Below, piece by piece: positions 7,287 through 16,390 of a DNA stretch of 64,000 nt. Origin of the DNA: Blastococcus sp. DSM 46786 (GTDB lineage: Bacteria > Actinomycetota > Actinomycetes > Mycobacteriales > Geodermatophilaceae); the NCBI RefSeq assembly GCF_900109665.1, contig NZ_FOAO01000003.1, forward strand, positions 1 to 64,000, given 5' to 3'. Each line of letters begins with the position of its first letter. The stretch's first letter is position 1. The translations under genes were made by a program, and so were the position numbers. Below the pieces are notes generated by a model. It saw nothing but the letters and a program-made list of their open reading frames with translations. It did no database searches and had not been told where the DNA came from.

Positions 7287-7832
7287 ATGGACGCCATCGA
7301 ACTGCTCAGCCACGACCACCGGATGGTCGAGCAGCTGTTCCGCGACTACTCCGCCGCGGCCTCCGATGCCCAGCGCCGCGGCGTGGTGGAGGTGCTGATC
7401 CGGGAGCTGTCCAAGCACGCGGCCCTGGAGGAGCTGATGTTCTACCCGCTGGCGAAGCGGGTGCTGCCCGACGGGGACGCCGTGATCAGCCGGCGCCTGG
7501 ACCGGCACGCCGCGGTCAAGCGCCAGCTGATCGACCTCGACCGGCAGGGCGAGGGCGACGGGCGGACCGACGGGGCCATGGCGACGCTGCGGGAGGTCGT
7601 CACCGCGCACGTCCGGGAGGACGAGGACGAGCTCATGCCGAGGCTGCGCCGGGAGCTCGACGAGCAGGCGCTGGCCGAACTGGGTGCCGAGCTCGACGAG
7701 GCCAAGCAGAAGGCGCCGACCCGGCCGCACCCGCTCGCCCCGGACGAGCCGCCGCTGCTGGCCCTCGCAGCCCCGGTCGCGGCGATCTACGACCGGCTGC
7801 GGGACCGGCTGCAAGGCAGGCCCCGGACGTGA
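7287..7832 (+). CDS. Hemerythrin HHE-domain protein in the hydrogenase operon
   Basis: This 181-aa protein has the four-helix HHE pattern: ELLSHDHRMVEQLF near residues 4-17, KHAALEELMFYPLAK near 48-62, a His in RHAAVKRQ, and VTAHVREDEDELMPRL near 108-123. These residues normally form a non-heme di-iron site that binds O2 or NO. The ATG has a GAGGGGAAGG ribosome site. It lies between the maturation protease and the small subunit, so oxygen sensing or protection of an air-exposed hydrogenase is a reasonable inference. The C-terminal 40 residues are Pro-rich and extend beyond the HHE domain. Confidence 0.88.
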   Translation: MDAIELLSHDHRMVEQLFRDYSAAASDAQRRGVVEVLIRELSKHAALEELMFYPLAKRVLPDGDAVISRRLDRHAAVKRQLIDLDRQGEGDGRTDGAMATLREVVTAHVREDEDELMPRLRRELDEQALAELGAELDEAKQKAPTRPHPLAPDEPPLLALAAPVAAIYDRLRDRLQGRPRT

Positions 7833-7878
7833 ACGCGCACCGAGGGACGACGGGGAACCGGCGAGGGAGGAGCACGCG

Positions 7879-8943
7879 ATGAGCGAGATGGCCACAGCCA
7901 CCCGGCCGGCGGCGGAGGGCTTCGACGAGGTGCACATCCTCTGGATCTCGGAGGGGATGAGCTGCGACGGCGACACCGTGTCGATCACCGCGTCGAGCCA
8001 GCCGTCGATCGAGGACGTCGTCACCGGCATGATCCCCGGCCTGCCGACGGTCCACCTGCACAACAAGGTGCTGTCCCCGACCGTCGGTGGCGAGGAGTTC
8101 CTGGCCGCCTTCCGGGCGGCGGCCCGCGGCGAGCTCGACGCACCGTTCATCCTGGTCATCGAGGGATCGATCCCGAACGAGAAGATCAACGGCGAGGGCT
8201 ACTGGACCTCGTTCGGCAACGACCTCGAGACCGGCCAGCCGCTGACCCTCAACTGGTGGATCGACCAGCTGGCGCCCAAGGCGTGGGCGGTCGTCGCGAT
8301 CGGGACCTGCGCCGCCTACGGCGGCATCCACGCCATGGCCGGCAACCCGACCGGCTCGATGGGGCTGGCCGACTACTTGGGCTGGGACTTCAAGTCCGCC
8401 GGGGCGCTGCCGATCGTCAACATCCCCGGCTGCCCGGTGCAGCCGGAGAACTTCATGGAGACGCTGACCTGGGTGCTGTACCACGCGGCGGGTTCGGCGC
8501 CTCCGCCGCCGCTGGACTCGCTGCTGCGACCGCAGTGGCTGTTCGGCAAGACCGTGCACGAGGGGTGCGACCGCGGCTCGTACTACGAGCAGGCCGACTT
8601 CGCCAAGGACTACAACTCGCCCAAGTGCCAGGTGAAGATCGGCTGCTGGGGACCGGTCGTCAACTGCAACGTGCCCAAGCGCGGCTGGATGAACGGCGTC
8701 GGCGGGTGCCCCAACGTGGGCGGGATCTGCATCGCCTGCACCATGCCCGGCTTCCCCGACAAGTTCATGCCGTTCATGGACATGCCGCCCGGCGGCAGCC
8801 TGAGCTCGATGCTCGGCAAGCCCTACGGCGCCTTCGTCCGCCGGATGCGCGGCATCACCAACGCGACCGCCAACCGCGAGCCGAAGTGGCGGCACAACCG
8901 GGACGTCCTCACCACCGGCTACGACCCGCGGTACCGCCCGTGA
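7879..8943 (+). CDS. hhyS: [NiFe]-hydrogenase small subunit, group 1h (actinobacterial type)
   Basis: This 354-aa electron-transfer subunit has no Tat signal, so the enzyme faces the cytoplasm. The proximal cluster site reads C29-D-G-D32 where classical enzymes have CxxC, with C144 (GTCAAYGG) and C185 (NIPGCPVQ) completing it. One Asp ligand at this cluster is a known mark of actinobacterial-type hydrogenase. Distal-cluster ligands H227, C230, C250 and C256 are present. C263, C277, C284 and C287 could hold a four-Cys medial [4Fe-4S] cluster. The ATG start has a GGGAGGAG ribosome site. It forms the catalytic dimer with the next gene. Confidence 0.95.
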   Translation: MSEMATATRPAAEGFDEVHILWISEGMSCDGDTVSITASSQPSIEDVVTGMIPGLPTVHLHNKVLSPTVGGEEFLAAFRAAARGELDAPFILVIEGSIPNEKINGEGYWTSFGNDLETGQPLTLNWWIDQLAPKAWAVVAIGTCAAYGGIHAMAGNPTGSMGLADYLGWDFKSAGALPIVNIPGCPVQPENFMETLTWVLYHAAGSAPPPPLDSLLRPQWLFGKTVHEGCDRGSYYEQADFAKDYNSPKCQVKIGCWGPVVNCNVPKRGWMNGVGGCPNVGGICIACTMPGFPDKFMPFMDMPPGGSLSSMLGKPYGAFVRRMRGITNATANREPKWRHNRDVLTTGYDPRYRP

Positions 8944-8986
8944 GAACCGAACTCGACCGGACAGCCCACGACCCGAGGAGCAGGAC

Positions 8987-10783
8987 ATGACGACGACGGA
9001 GCGACGCCCCGCCGCAGCAGAGCCCGGGCAACTCGTCGAGATGTCCTGGGACCCGATCACCCGGATCATCGGCAACCTCGGCATCTACACGAAGATCGAC
9101 TTCGCCAACCAGCGGGTGGCCGAGTGCCACAGCACCTCGTCGCTGTTCCGCGGCTACTCGGTCTTCATGAAGGGCAAGGACCCGCGGGACGCCGGGTTCA
9201 TCACCAGCCGGATCTGCGGCATCTGCGGCGACAACCACACCACCTGCTCCGTGTACGCCCAGAACATGGCCTACGGGATCAAGACGCCACCGATGGCCGA
9301 GTGGATCATCAACCTCGGTGAGGCGGCCGAGTACCTGTTCGACCACACGATCTTCCAGGACAACCTCGTCTTCGTGGACTTCTGCGAGGCGATGGTCAAG
9401 GACACCAACCCCAGCGTGCTGGCGCGGGCGGAGAACACCGAGGCGCCGCACGCCGGCATGCACGGCTACCGGACGATCGCCGACATCATGCGCGCGTTCA
9501 ACCCGTTCGAAGGGGACGTCTACAAGGAGGCGCTCAAGGTCAGCCGGACCACCCGGGAGATGTTCTGCCTGATGGAGGGACGGCACGTCCACCCTTCCAC
9601 GGTCTATCCCGGCGGCGTGGGCACGATGCCCGAGCCGACGCTGTTCACCGACTACCTGAGCAAGCTGATCTCGATCCTGGACTTCTGCAAGAAGGCGGTC
9701 GCGCTCAACGACGACGTCTTCGACTTCTGGTACGAGGCCCTGCCCGGCTACGAGGAGGTCGGTCGGCGGCGGGTGCTGCTGGGCTGCTGGGGGGCGTGGC
9801 AGAACCCGGAGGTCGTCGACTACCGGTACGAGAACATGAACGAGTGGGGCAAGGCGATGTACGTGACGCCCGGCATCGTCATCGACGGGAAGCTGCTCAC
9901 CACCGACCTGGTCGACATCAACCTGGGGATGCGGATCCTGCTCGGCAGCTCCTACTACCAGGACTGGGTCAACGAGGAGCCGTTCGTCACGCACGACCCG
10001 CTCGGCAACCCGGTGGACATGCGACACCCGTGGAACCAGACGACGCTCCCCGCCCCCGGCAAGCGGGACTTCGGCGACAAGTACAGCTGGGTGATGAGCC
10101 CACGCTGGCTGCACCCGGACACCGGCGAGCACCTCGCGCTGGACACCGGCGGTGGCCCGTTCGCCCGCCTGTACACGACGGCGCTGGCCGGGCTGGTGGA
10201 CACCCCGTACGTCAAGTCCACCGGGCACAGCGTGCAGATCAGCCTGCCCAAGAGCCACGAGCTGCCCGAGCAGACGATCGAGTGGACGATCCCGAAGTGG
10301 TCCAACGCGCTCGAGCGGGACCGCGCCCGCGTCTACTTCATCGCCTACGCCGCCGCCATGGCCATCTACTTCCTCGAGCAGGGCATGGCGCGGATGCGGG
10401 CCGGGGACACCAAGGTCTTCCAGGACTTCGAGGTGCCCGACGAGGCCATCGGCGTGGGCTTCCACGAGGCCGTCCGTGGCGTGCTGTCCCACCACCTGGT
10501 GATCAAGGACGGCAAGATCGCGAACTACCACCCGTACCCGCCGACGCCGTGGAACGGCAGCCCGCGGGACATGTACGGGACGCCGGGCCCGTACGAGGAC
10601 GCCGTCGGGGACATGCCGATCTTCGAGGAGAACGGGCCGGACGACTTCCGCGGGGTCGACATCATGCGCGCGGTCCGCAGCTTCGACCCGTGCCTGCCGT
10701 GCGGCGTGCACATGTACCTCGGCGAGGGACGCACGCTGCAGAAGCTGCACTCGCCGATGTTCGGAGCCGGCAATGGTGGCTGA
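8987..10783 (+). CDS. hhyL: [NiFe]-hydrogenase large subunit, group 1h (actinobacterial type)
   Basis: This 598-aa catalytic subunit splits H2 at a NiFe(CN)2(CO) site. The L1 motif RICGICGDNHTTC gives C77 and C80, and the L2 motif DPCLPCGVH gives C569 and C572. Cleavage by the operon protease is expected after H575, releasing a 23-residue tail. The sequence around both motifs (EMSWDPITRIIGNLGIYTK, VRSFDPCLPCGVHMYLG) matches what I know of group 1h/5 enzymes of Streptomyces, Rhodococcus and Mycobacterium. That group takes up atmospheric H2 in persisting cells. A GAGGAGC ribosome site precedes the ATG. The next gene overlaps by 11 bp. Confidence 0.96.
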   Translation: MTTTERRPAAAEPGQLVEMSWDPITRIIGNLGIYTKIDFANQRVAECHSTSSLFRGYSVFMKGKDPRDAGFITSRICGICGDNHTTCSVYAQNMAYGIKTPPMAEWIINLGEAAEYLFDHTIFQDNLVFVDFCEAMVKDTNPSVLARAENTEAPHAGMHGYRTIADIMRAFNPFEGDVYKEALKVSRTTREMFCLMEGRHVHPSTVYPGGVGTMPEPTLFTDYLSKLISILDFCKKAVALNDDVFDFWYEALPGYEEVGRRRVLLGCWGAWQNPEVVDYRYENMNEWGKAMYVTPGIVIDGKLLTTDLVDINLGMRILLGSSYYQDWVNEEPFVTHDPLGNPVDMRHPWNQTTLPAPGKRDFGDKYSWVMSPRWLHPDTGEHLALDTGGGPFARLYTTALAGLVDTPYVKSTGHSVQISLPKSHELPEQTIEWTIPKWSNALERDRARVYFIAYAAAMAIYFLEQGMARMRAGDTKVFQDFEVPDEAIGVGFHEAVRGVLSHHLVIKDGKIANYHPYPPTPWNGSPRDMYGTPGPYEDAVGDMPIFEENGPDDFRGVDIMRAVRSFDPCLPCGVHMYLGEGRTLQKLHSPMFGAGNGG

Positions 10784-11519
10784 GCCCGCTCTGACCGATC
10801 ACGCCGCGACCGATCACGCCGCGACCGATCACGCCGCGACCGATCACGCCGCGACCGATCACGCCGTGGCCGGCGCGGCGGATGCCGCGGTCGCCGGCCT
10901 GTTCGCCGCTGCCGGCGTGCCGCCGCCGGACGGACCGCCACCGGCAGGGCACCCGCTCGGCGACGCGGAGGTCGAGCAGCGCCTCGCCGAGCTCGACGAG
11001 CTGCTCGGCCGGGTGGAGGAGATCCCGGGGCCGGCCGGCGAGCTGGCCCTCGAAGCCGTCGCCGCGCTGGCGGAGGTCTACGGCGCGGCGCTCACCCGGG
11101 CGATGGCCTACGCATCCGGCGCGACGGGTTCCACGGGGACGCCGCTCGTCGAGGCCTTCACCGGAGACGACCTGCTCGGACACCTGCTGGCGCTGCACGG
11201 CATCCACCCTGCCCCCGTCGAGGAGCGGATCGCCCGGGCGCTCGACGAGGTCCGGGCCGAGGTCGGATCGACGGGCGAGATCACGCTGCTCCGCATCGGC
11301 GCCGGCGTGGCGGAGGTGCGGGTCGTCGAGGAGGGCGGGAGCGGCTGTGGCTGTGCGTCGGCGGCCGCCCCGTTGGGCGACGTCGTCCGGGACGCGGTGC
11401 TGGCGGCCGCGCCGGAGCTGTCGGAGGTCCGGGCGGTGACGCCCGAAGTGCCCCGCCCGGCCACCTTCATCCCGCTCGATGCGCTGTTGCGCCCACCGGT
11501 CCGATCGAGCCCACGGTGA
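10773..11519 (+). CDS. NifU-like protein with TDHAA repeats, hydrogenase-associated
   Basis: This 248-aa protein overlaps the large-subunit gene by 11 bp. Residues 8-32 are five TDHAA/TDHAV repeats. A helical region follows (about 55-160). The C-terminal part (TGEITLLRIGAGVAEVRVVE, then GCGCASAAAPLGDVVRDAVL and APELSEVRAV) has the shape of the NifU C-terminal Fe-S scaffold domain, but the usual CxxC appears as CxC. A Fe-S electron acceptor or assembly role for the hydrogenase is likely. In Mycobacterium smegmatis a putative Fe-S protein (HhyE) sits next to hhyL and may be the counterpart; this is from memory. Confidence 0.75.
   Translation: MVAEPALTDHAATDHAATDHAATDHAATDHAVAGAADAAVAGLFAAAGVPPPDGPPPAGHPLGDAEVEQRLAELDELLGRVEEIPGPAGELALEAVAALAEVYGAALTRAMAYASGATGSTGTPLVEAFTGDDLLGHLLALHGIHPAPVEERIARALDEVRAEVGSTGEITLLRIGAGVAEVRVVEEGGSGCGCASAAAPLGDVVRDAVLAAAPELSEVRAVTPEVPRPATFIPLDALLRPPVRSSPR
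10794..10868 (+). repeat. Five 15-bp in-frame tandem repeats in the NifU-like gene
   Basis: Four copies of ACCGATCACGCCGCG and one ending GTG encode TDHAA repeats. The 15-bp unit keeps the reading frame, so copy-number changes would lengthen or shorten the His/Asp-bearing N-terminus without inactivating the gene. Confidence 0.92.
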
Positions 11520-11556
11520 GCGCGCCGGAGGCGTCCCGTCGCCCTGCGGAGCAGCT

Positions 11557-12159
11557 GTGAGCACCGGAGCGCTGGAGCGCGTGGTCCGCCGGTCGGCGAG
11601 CCCCGCGATCGACGACGTCGAGCGCTGCGACATGTGCGGGCTCGCCGTGCCGGAGCAGCACCGGCACGTCCTCGACCAGCAGGCCGGGGAGCTGATGTGC
11701 ACCTGCCAGGCCTGCACGCTGCTGTTCCAGCGCGACGCCGCCGGCCGTGGGCACTACCAGCTCGTCCCGGAGACCCGGCAACGGCTGGCCGACCTGTCGC
11801 CGAAGGAGCTCGGCGTGCCGGTGGGTCTGGTCTTCTTCGTCGTGCAGTGCGACGGATCGGTGCTCGCGAACTATCCCAGTCCCATGGGTCCGACCCGGTC
11901 GGAGGTCGACGCCGGCACGTGGCAGGCCCTGCAGCAGCGCTGCCCGGAGCTGGCCGGCATGGCTCCCGGTGTGCAGGCGCTGCTGCTCGACACCGCCCGC
12001 GGCGCCGACGAGCACTGGCTGGTCCCGATCGACGACTGCTACCGGCTGGTCGCCGTGATCAAGCGGGAGTGGAGGGGGCTCTCCGGCGGCAGCACGGTCT
12101 GGCCGGCGATCCGGGAGTTCTTCGACGGGCTGGCCGAGCCGCGGCGCAGCACCTACTGA
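11557..12159 (+). CDS. DUF5947-like hydrogenase-operon protein
   Basis: This 200-aa protein starts at a GTG preceded by GCGGAGCAG; a longer in-frame start at 11479 would overlap the previous gene. Two cysteine pairs lie near the N-terminus: ERCDMCGLAV at about 25-34 and MCTCQACTLLF at about 49-59. They resemble a zinc or Fe-S knuckle. The rest is alpha/beta, with VPVGLVFFVVQCDGSVLANY and a hydrophobic WLVPIDDCYRLVAVIKREW. I believe it corresponds to the DUF5947 proteins of actinobacterial hydrogenase loci. Function is unknown; an assembly or electron-transfer role is a guess. Confidence 0.72.
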   Translation: MSTGALERVVRRSASPAIDDVERCDMCGLAVPEQHRHVLDQQAGELMCTCQACTLLFQRDAAGRGHYQLVPETRQRLADLSPKELGVPVGLVFFVVQCDGSVLANYPSPMGPTRSEVDAGTWQALQQRCPELAGMAPGVQALLLDTARGADEHWLVPIDDCYRLVAVIKREWRGLSGGSTVWPAIREFFDGLAEPRRSTY

Positions 12160-12171
12160 CAGGAGGAGCCG

Positions 12172-12396
12172 ATGACGACCGAGAACAGGCCGGCCGGGAT
12201 CCGGGTCGGCAAACCCGACGCCCGGCCCGACACGGGGTCCCACACCAAGGGGGTGAAGCAGGGCAACCACGGCCCCTACGAGGGTCAGACCGGGCACCAC
12301 CCGGACGGCACGGCCGACGCGCGCCGCTCCACCGGGATCAACCCGAAGAAGCACGACGCGATCCTGCCGATCATGCCCAACCTGCCGCCCGGTTGA
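12172..12396 (+). CDS. 74-aa conserved small protein of the hydrogenase operon
   Basis: The ATG follows a strong AGGAGGAGC ribosome site 12 bp after the previous stop. The product is polar and Gly/His/Lys-rich, probably largely disordered (KGVKQGNHGPYEGQTGHHPD), and ends in a short hydrophobic, Pro-rich tail (AILPIMPNLPPG). No cysteine is present. I do not recognise a named family. Its position, and the absence of gaps, suggest a hydrogenase-specific accessory role. Confidence 0.7.
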   Translation: MTTENRPAGIRVGKPDARPDTGSHTKGVKQGNHGPYEGQTGHHPDGTADARRSTGINPKKHDAILPIMPNLPPG

Positions 12397-12439
12397 TCGC
12401 CGCCCCGGACGGGGGCGGCACCGAGGTCAGGAGGAGACC

Positions 12440-12547
12440 ATGTACATACCGAGATGGGTGCTGCTGTTCCCGCTGGTGGTGGCCGTCGGGTTGCTGTGGA
12501 AGGAGTTCCCTGCGCTGGTCCGCTACGTGAAGATCGAGCGGATGTGA
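12440..12547 (+). CDS. 35-aa single-pass membrane peptide (DUF6893-like)
   Basis: A GGAGGAGACC ribosome site precedes an ATG that opens MYIPRWVLLFPLVVAVGLLW and then [15 protein letters not shown]. Residues 6-20 form one membrane helix, followed by a basic cytoplasmic end. The stop codon overlaps the hypF GTG in ATGTGA. Such tiny proteins in actinobacterial hydrogenase loci are, I believe, listed as DUF6893. It could help attach the soluble hydrogenase to the membrane; no experiment is known to me. Confidence 0.7.
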   Translation: MYIPRWVLLFPLVVAVGLLWKEFPALVRYVKIERM

Positions 12548-14979
12548 GCCGTGGTCCGTCGCCCGCGTCCGCGGCGGCGTGCGGCGGTGCTGTCGACCGG
12601 GACAGCGGGGTGGTCGCCGGCGTGCGGATCGGGCCGCCCGGTCCGGCGCCGGTGCCCGGTCCCGCCCGGTCGCGCCGCAGGTTCGTCGTCCACGGCATCG
12701 TCCAGGGCGTGGGTTTCCGGCCTTTCGTGCATGCGCTGGCCACCGAGCTCGGGCTGGCCGGAGCGGTGCACAACGACAGCGGCGGGGTCGTGGCCGAGGT
12801 CGAGGGCACGCCGGCCGCGGTGGCCGCCTTCGCCGCGCGACTGCGCACCGAGCCGCCACCGCTGGCCGTCGTGGAACGGGTGCTGGAGACACCGGTGCCG
12901 CCGTGCGGCGGCAGCGGCTTCCGGATCGACGCCTCGGCGCGTTCGTCGGCGGACCGCACCCTGGCGGCCCCCGACGTGGCCACCTGCGACGACTGCCTCG
13001 CCGAGCTGCGCGACCCGGCCGACCGGCGCTACCGGCACCCGTTCCTCACCTGCACGCACTGCGGCCCGCGGTTCACCATCACCACCGATCTGCCGTACGA
13101 CCGGGCGAACACCACCATGGCCGGTTTTCCGATGTGCGCGGCCTGCGCCCGGGAGTACCGCGATCCGACCGACCGCCGCTTCCACGCCCAGCCGATCGCC
13201 TGCCCGGACTGCGGGCCCCGCCTGGAGTTCGTGGCGCCGGCGGGCGAGCCGGTGACCGGCACCGAACCCGCATTGGCCGCGGCCCGCCGGTTGCTCGCCG
13301 GAGGGGGCGTGCTCGCCGTCAAGGGGCTCGGCGGGTACCACCTGGCGTGCCGTGCCGGGGACGACGCCGCCGTCGTCCGCCTGCGCGAGCGCAAGCGCCG
13401 GGGGGCCAAGCCGTTCGCCGTGCTGGTGCGGGACCTCGCCACCGTCGAGCGGCTGACCGTCGTCGACGAGTCGGCCGCACGGCTGCTCACCGACCGCGCC
13501 CGGCCGATCGTGCTGCTCCCGCGCCGTACCGGCGCGGGCGAGGTCGCCGACGCGGTCGCCCCCGGCAATCCCGACCTCGGTGTGCTGCTGCCCTACACGC
13601 CGCTGCACCACCTGCTGCTCGGCGACGGCCCGGACGGCCCCGGCCCGGCCGCGCTCGTGCTCACCTCGGGCAACCTCGGCGGGGAGCCGATCGTCGCCGA
13701 CGACGACGAGGCGCTGACCCGGTTGGCCGGGCTGGCCGACGGATGGCTGCGGCACGACCGGCCGATCCACGTGCCCTGCGACGACTCCGTGCTGCGGGTG
13801 GTGGACGGCGAGGTCGTCCCCGTCCGCCGATCCCGTGGCTACGCACCGCTCCCGGTGACGTTGCCGGTCTCCGTGCCGCCGACGCTCGCCGTCGGCGCCG
13901 ACCTGAAGAACGCCTGCGCCGTCGGCAGCGGGCGGCGGGCCTGGCTGTCCGGTCACATCGGCGACATGGACGACCTGGCCACCTGGCAGGCCGCCACCGC
14001 GGCCGAGCGCCACCTGGAGCACCTGACCGGCGTGCGACCGCAGCGGCTGGTCGCCGATGCCCACCCGGGCTACCGGAGCCGGGCCTGGGCGCACGAGCGC
14101 GCCGCCGGAAGGCCGGTGGACACGGTGCAGCACCACCACGCGCACGTCGCCGCGCTGATGGCCGAGCACGGGTACGACGGCAGCACCCCGATCGTGGGGA
14201 TGGCCTTCGACGGCACCGGCTACGGGACCGACGGCGCGGTGTGGGGCGGTGAGGTGCTGGTCGCCGACTACGCAGGGTTCGACCGGTTCGCCCACCTGGG
14301 CTACGTACCGCTGGCCGGCGGTGACGCCAGCGTGCACCGCCCGTACCGGATGGCGCTGGCGCACCTGGCCGCCGCCGGGGTGGCCTGGGACGACGACCTC
14401 CCCCCGGTGGCGGCCTGCCCGGGCCGCGAACTCGTCGCGCTGGCGCACCAGCTGCGGACCGGGCTCGGCTGCGTGCCCACCTCGAGCATGGGCCGGCTCT
14501 TCGACGCCGTCGCCTCCCTGGCCGGCGTCCGCCACGTCGTGGACTTCGAGGCGCAGGCAGCCATCGAGCTCGAGGCGCAGGCCCGCCGCGCCCCGCCGGG
14601 TGAGCAGGGTTACCGGTTCGGCGTCGTCGACGGCGAACCGGTCGTCGCGGATCCGGGGCCGGTCGTCCGTGCGGTCGTCGAGGACGTGCGGGCCGGGGTG
14701 CCGGCCGGGGTGATCGGGGCCCGGTTCCACGCCGCGGTCGCCGACCTGGTCGTCGTCCTCGCCCGCCGGCTGCGCGCCGAGCGGGGCCTGATCGCCGTCG
14801 GGCTGACCGGCGGCGTCTTCCAGAACGCGCTGCTGCTCTCGGCGACCGGCCGGGCGCTGGCGGCGGACGGTTTCACCGTGTTGCGGCACCGTCTGGTGCC
14901 GCCGAACGACGGCGGGCTGGCCCTGGGGCAGCTGCTCGTCGCATCGCTTGTATCCGAGACAGCCCCCGGGACGAGGTGA
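12544..14979 (+). CDS. hypF: HypF, carbamoyltransferase for cyanide-ligand synthesis
   Basis: HypF makes the thiocarbamate on HypE from carbamoyl phosphate, the source of the active-site CN ligands. All domains are visible in the 811-aa protein: acylphosphatase ([19 protein letters not shown] near 44), zinc fingers ([32 protein letters not shown]), a YrdC-like region ([25 protein letters not shown]) and a Kae1-like C-terminus with the His motif [13 protein letters not shown]. The GTG at 12544 overlaps the stop of the 35-aa gene and is preferred over the upstream 12454 start. HypC follows by overlap. Confidence 0.95.
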   Translation: MSRGPSPASAAACGGAVDRDSGVVAGVRIGPPGPAPVPGPARSRRRFVVHGIVQGVGFRPFVHALATELGLAGAVHNDSGGVVAEVEGTPAAVAAFAARLRTEPPPLAVVERVLETPVPPCGGSGFRIDASARSSADRTLAAPDVATCDDCLAELRDPADRRYRHPFLTCTHCGPRFTITTDLPYDRANTTMAGFPMCAACAREYRDPTDRRFHAQPIACPDCGPRLEFVAPAGEPVTGTEPALAAARRLLAGGGVLAVKGLGGYHLACRAGDDAAVVRLRERKRRGAKPFAVLVRDLATVERLTVVDESAARLLTDRARPIVLLPRRTGAGEVADAVAPGNPDLGVLLPYTPLHHLLLGDGPDGPGPAALVLTSGNLGGEPIVADDDEALTRLAGLADGWLRHDRPIHVPCDDSVLRVVDGEVVPVRRSRGYAPLPVTLPVSVPPTLAVGADLKNACAVGSGRRAWLSGHIGDMDDLATWQAATAAERHLEHLTGVRPQRLVADAHPGYRSRAWAHERAAGRPVDTVQHHHAHVAALMAEHGYDGSTPIVGMAFDGTGYGTDGAVWGGEVLVADYAGFDRFAHLGYVPLAGGDASVHRPYRMALAHLAAAGVAWDDDLPPVAACPGRELVALAHQLRTGLGCVPTSSMGRLFDAVASLAGVRHVVDFEAQAAIELEAQARRAPPGEQGYRFGVVDGEPVVADPGPVVRAVVEDVRAGVPAGVIGARFHAAVADLVVVLARRLRAERGLIAVGLTGGVFQNALLLSATGRALAADGFTVLRHRLVPPNDGGLALGQLLVASLVSETAPGTR

Positions 14980-14984
14980 GCATC

Positions 14985-15287
14985 GTGTGTCTTGCGGTAC
15001 CGGGGCGGGTCGTCGCCCGGCACGAGAGGGACGACACCCTGATGGCCGACGTCGACTTCGGCGGCGTCCGCAAGGAGGTCTGCCTGGAGTACGTGCCCCA
15101 CGTGGCGGTGGACGACTGGGTGATCGTCCACGTGGGCTTCGCGATCCAGCAGCTCGACGAGGCATCGGCGCGGGAGACGCTGGCCGCCTTCGAGCAGCTC
15201 GGCATCCTCGAGGAGGAGTTCGGCGACGGCTTCACCGCCGCCGCGCGGCAGGCCGGCGTGCCGGCCGAGGAGGAGGTACGGCCGTGA
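14985..15287 (+). CDS. hypC: HypC, hydrogenase maturation chaperone
   Basis: HypC carries the Fe(CN)2CO unit with HypD and hands it to the large subunit. The essential residue is Cys2, exposed after Met removal. Only the GTG at 14985 gives the required opening M-C-L-A-V-P-G-R-V. The overlapping GTG at 14976 would place the Cys at position 5. GAGGTGA at 14974-14980 is an ideal ribosome site for the 14985 start. The protein is 100 aa, with the C-terminal two-helix tail ending EEEVRP. The next gene overlaps by 4 bp. Confidence 0.9.
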   Translation: MCLAVPGRVVARHERDDTLMADVDFGGVRKEVCLEYVPHVAVDDWVIVHVGFAIQQLDEASARETLAAFEQLGILEEEFGDGFTAAARQAGVPAEEEVRP

Positions 15288-16390
15288 AGTACCTGGAGGA
15301 GTTCAGCAACCCCGAGCTGGCCGCCCGGCTACTCGACCAGATCCGGGCGGTGACCACCCGGCGCTGGGCGCTCATGGAGGTCTGCGGGGGGCAGACGCAC
15401 TCGATCATCCGGCACGGCATCGACCAGTTGCTGCCCGACCAGATCGAGATGATCCACGGCCCCGGGTGCCCGGTCTGCGTCACGCCGCTGGAGGTGATCG
15501 ACAAGGCCCTGGAGATCGCTGCCCGGCCGGGAGTCGTCTTCTGCTCGTTCGGTGACATGCTGCGGGTGCCCGGCAGCAGCTCCGACCTCTTCCGCGTCAA
15601 GAGCGCCGGTGGCGACGTGCGGGTCGTCTACTCGCCGCTGGACGCGTTGCAGCTGGCCCGGGACAACCCCGACCGTCAGGTGGTCTTCTTCGGCATCGGC
15701 TTCGAGACGACGGCGCCGGCGAACGCCATGACGGTGTACCAGGCCAAGCGGCTCGGCGTGACCAACTTCTCGCTGCTGGTGAGCCACGTGCTGGTCCCGC
15801 CGGCGATCGCCGCGATCATGGAGTCACCGTCCTGCCGGGTGCAGGGCTTCCTGGGTGCCGGGCACGTGTGCAGCGTCATGGGCACGGCGGAGTACCCGCC
15901 GCTGGTGGAGAAGTACCGGGTGCCGATCGTGGTGACCGGCTTCGAGCCGCTGGACCTGCTCGAAGGGATCCGCCTCGCGGTCCTGCAGTTGGAGAGCGGC
16001 CGCTACGAGCTGGAGAACGCCTACCGGCGGGCGGTGCCGGCGGAGGGCAACCCGGCCGCGATGGCGATGCTGCGCGACGTCTTCGAGGTCACCGACCGTG
16101 CCTGGCGGGGGATCGGGGTCATCCCGGCCAGCGGCTGGCGGCTGTCGGACGCCTACCGGGAGTACGACGCCGAGGCGCGCTTCGACGTCGGCGGCATCCA
16201 CACCGACGAATCGGCGATCTGCCGCTCCGGCGAGGTGCTGCAGGGCCTGATCAAGCCGCACGAGTGCGCTGCCTTCGGCAAGGAGTGCACCCCGCGCAAC
16301 CCTCTCGGTGCCACGATGGTCTCCTCCGAGGGGGCCTGCGCGGCCTACTACCAGTACCGGCGGCTGGAACTGGTGGACAACCGTGGCTGA
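15284..16390 (+). CDS. hypD: HypD, Fe-S scaffold for Fe(CN)2CO assembly
   Basis: This 368-aa protein starts at a GTG overlapping the hypC stop (GTGA) and preceded by GAGGAGG. Signature cysteines are present: [15 protein letters not shown] near 38, [15 protein letters not shown] near 64, and a C-terminal group around [17 protein letters not shown] and [21 protein letters not shown] that binds the [4Fe-4S] cluster. HypD accepts cyanide from HypE and iron from HypC. Length and motifs are normal. Confidence 0.95.
   Translation: MKYLEEFSNPELAARLLDQIRAVTTRRWALMEVCGGQTHSIIRHGIDQLLPDQIEMIHGPGCPVCVTPLEVIDKALEIAARPGVVFCSFGDMLRVPGSSSDLFRVKSAGGDVRVVYSPLDALQLARDNPDRQVVFFGIGFETTAPANAMTVYQAKRLGVTNFSLLVSHVLVPPAIAAIMESPSCRVQGFLGAGHVCSVMGTAEYPPLVEKYRVPIVVTGFEPLDLLEGIRLAVLQLESGRYELENAYRRAVPAEGNPAAMAMLRDVFEVTDRAWRGIGVIPASGWRLSDAYREYDAEARFDVGGIHTDESAICRSGEVLQGLIKPHECAAFGKECTPRNPLGATMVSSEGACAAYYQYRRLELVDNRG

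Noticed and set aside
10662-11717. Reverse frame with GVIGRG repeats
   Set aside because: This is the complement of the 15-bp repeat inside the NifU-like gene, which has a real domain and operon context.
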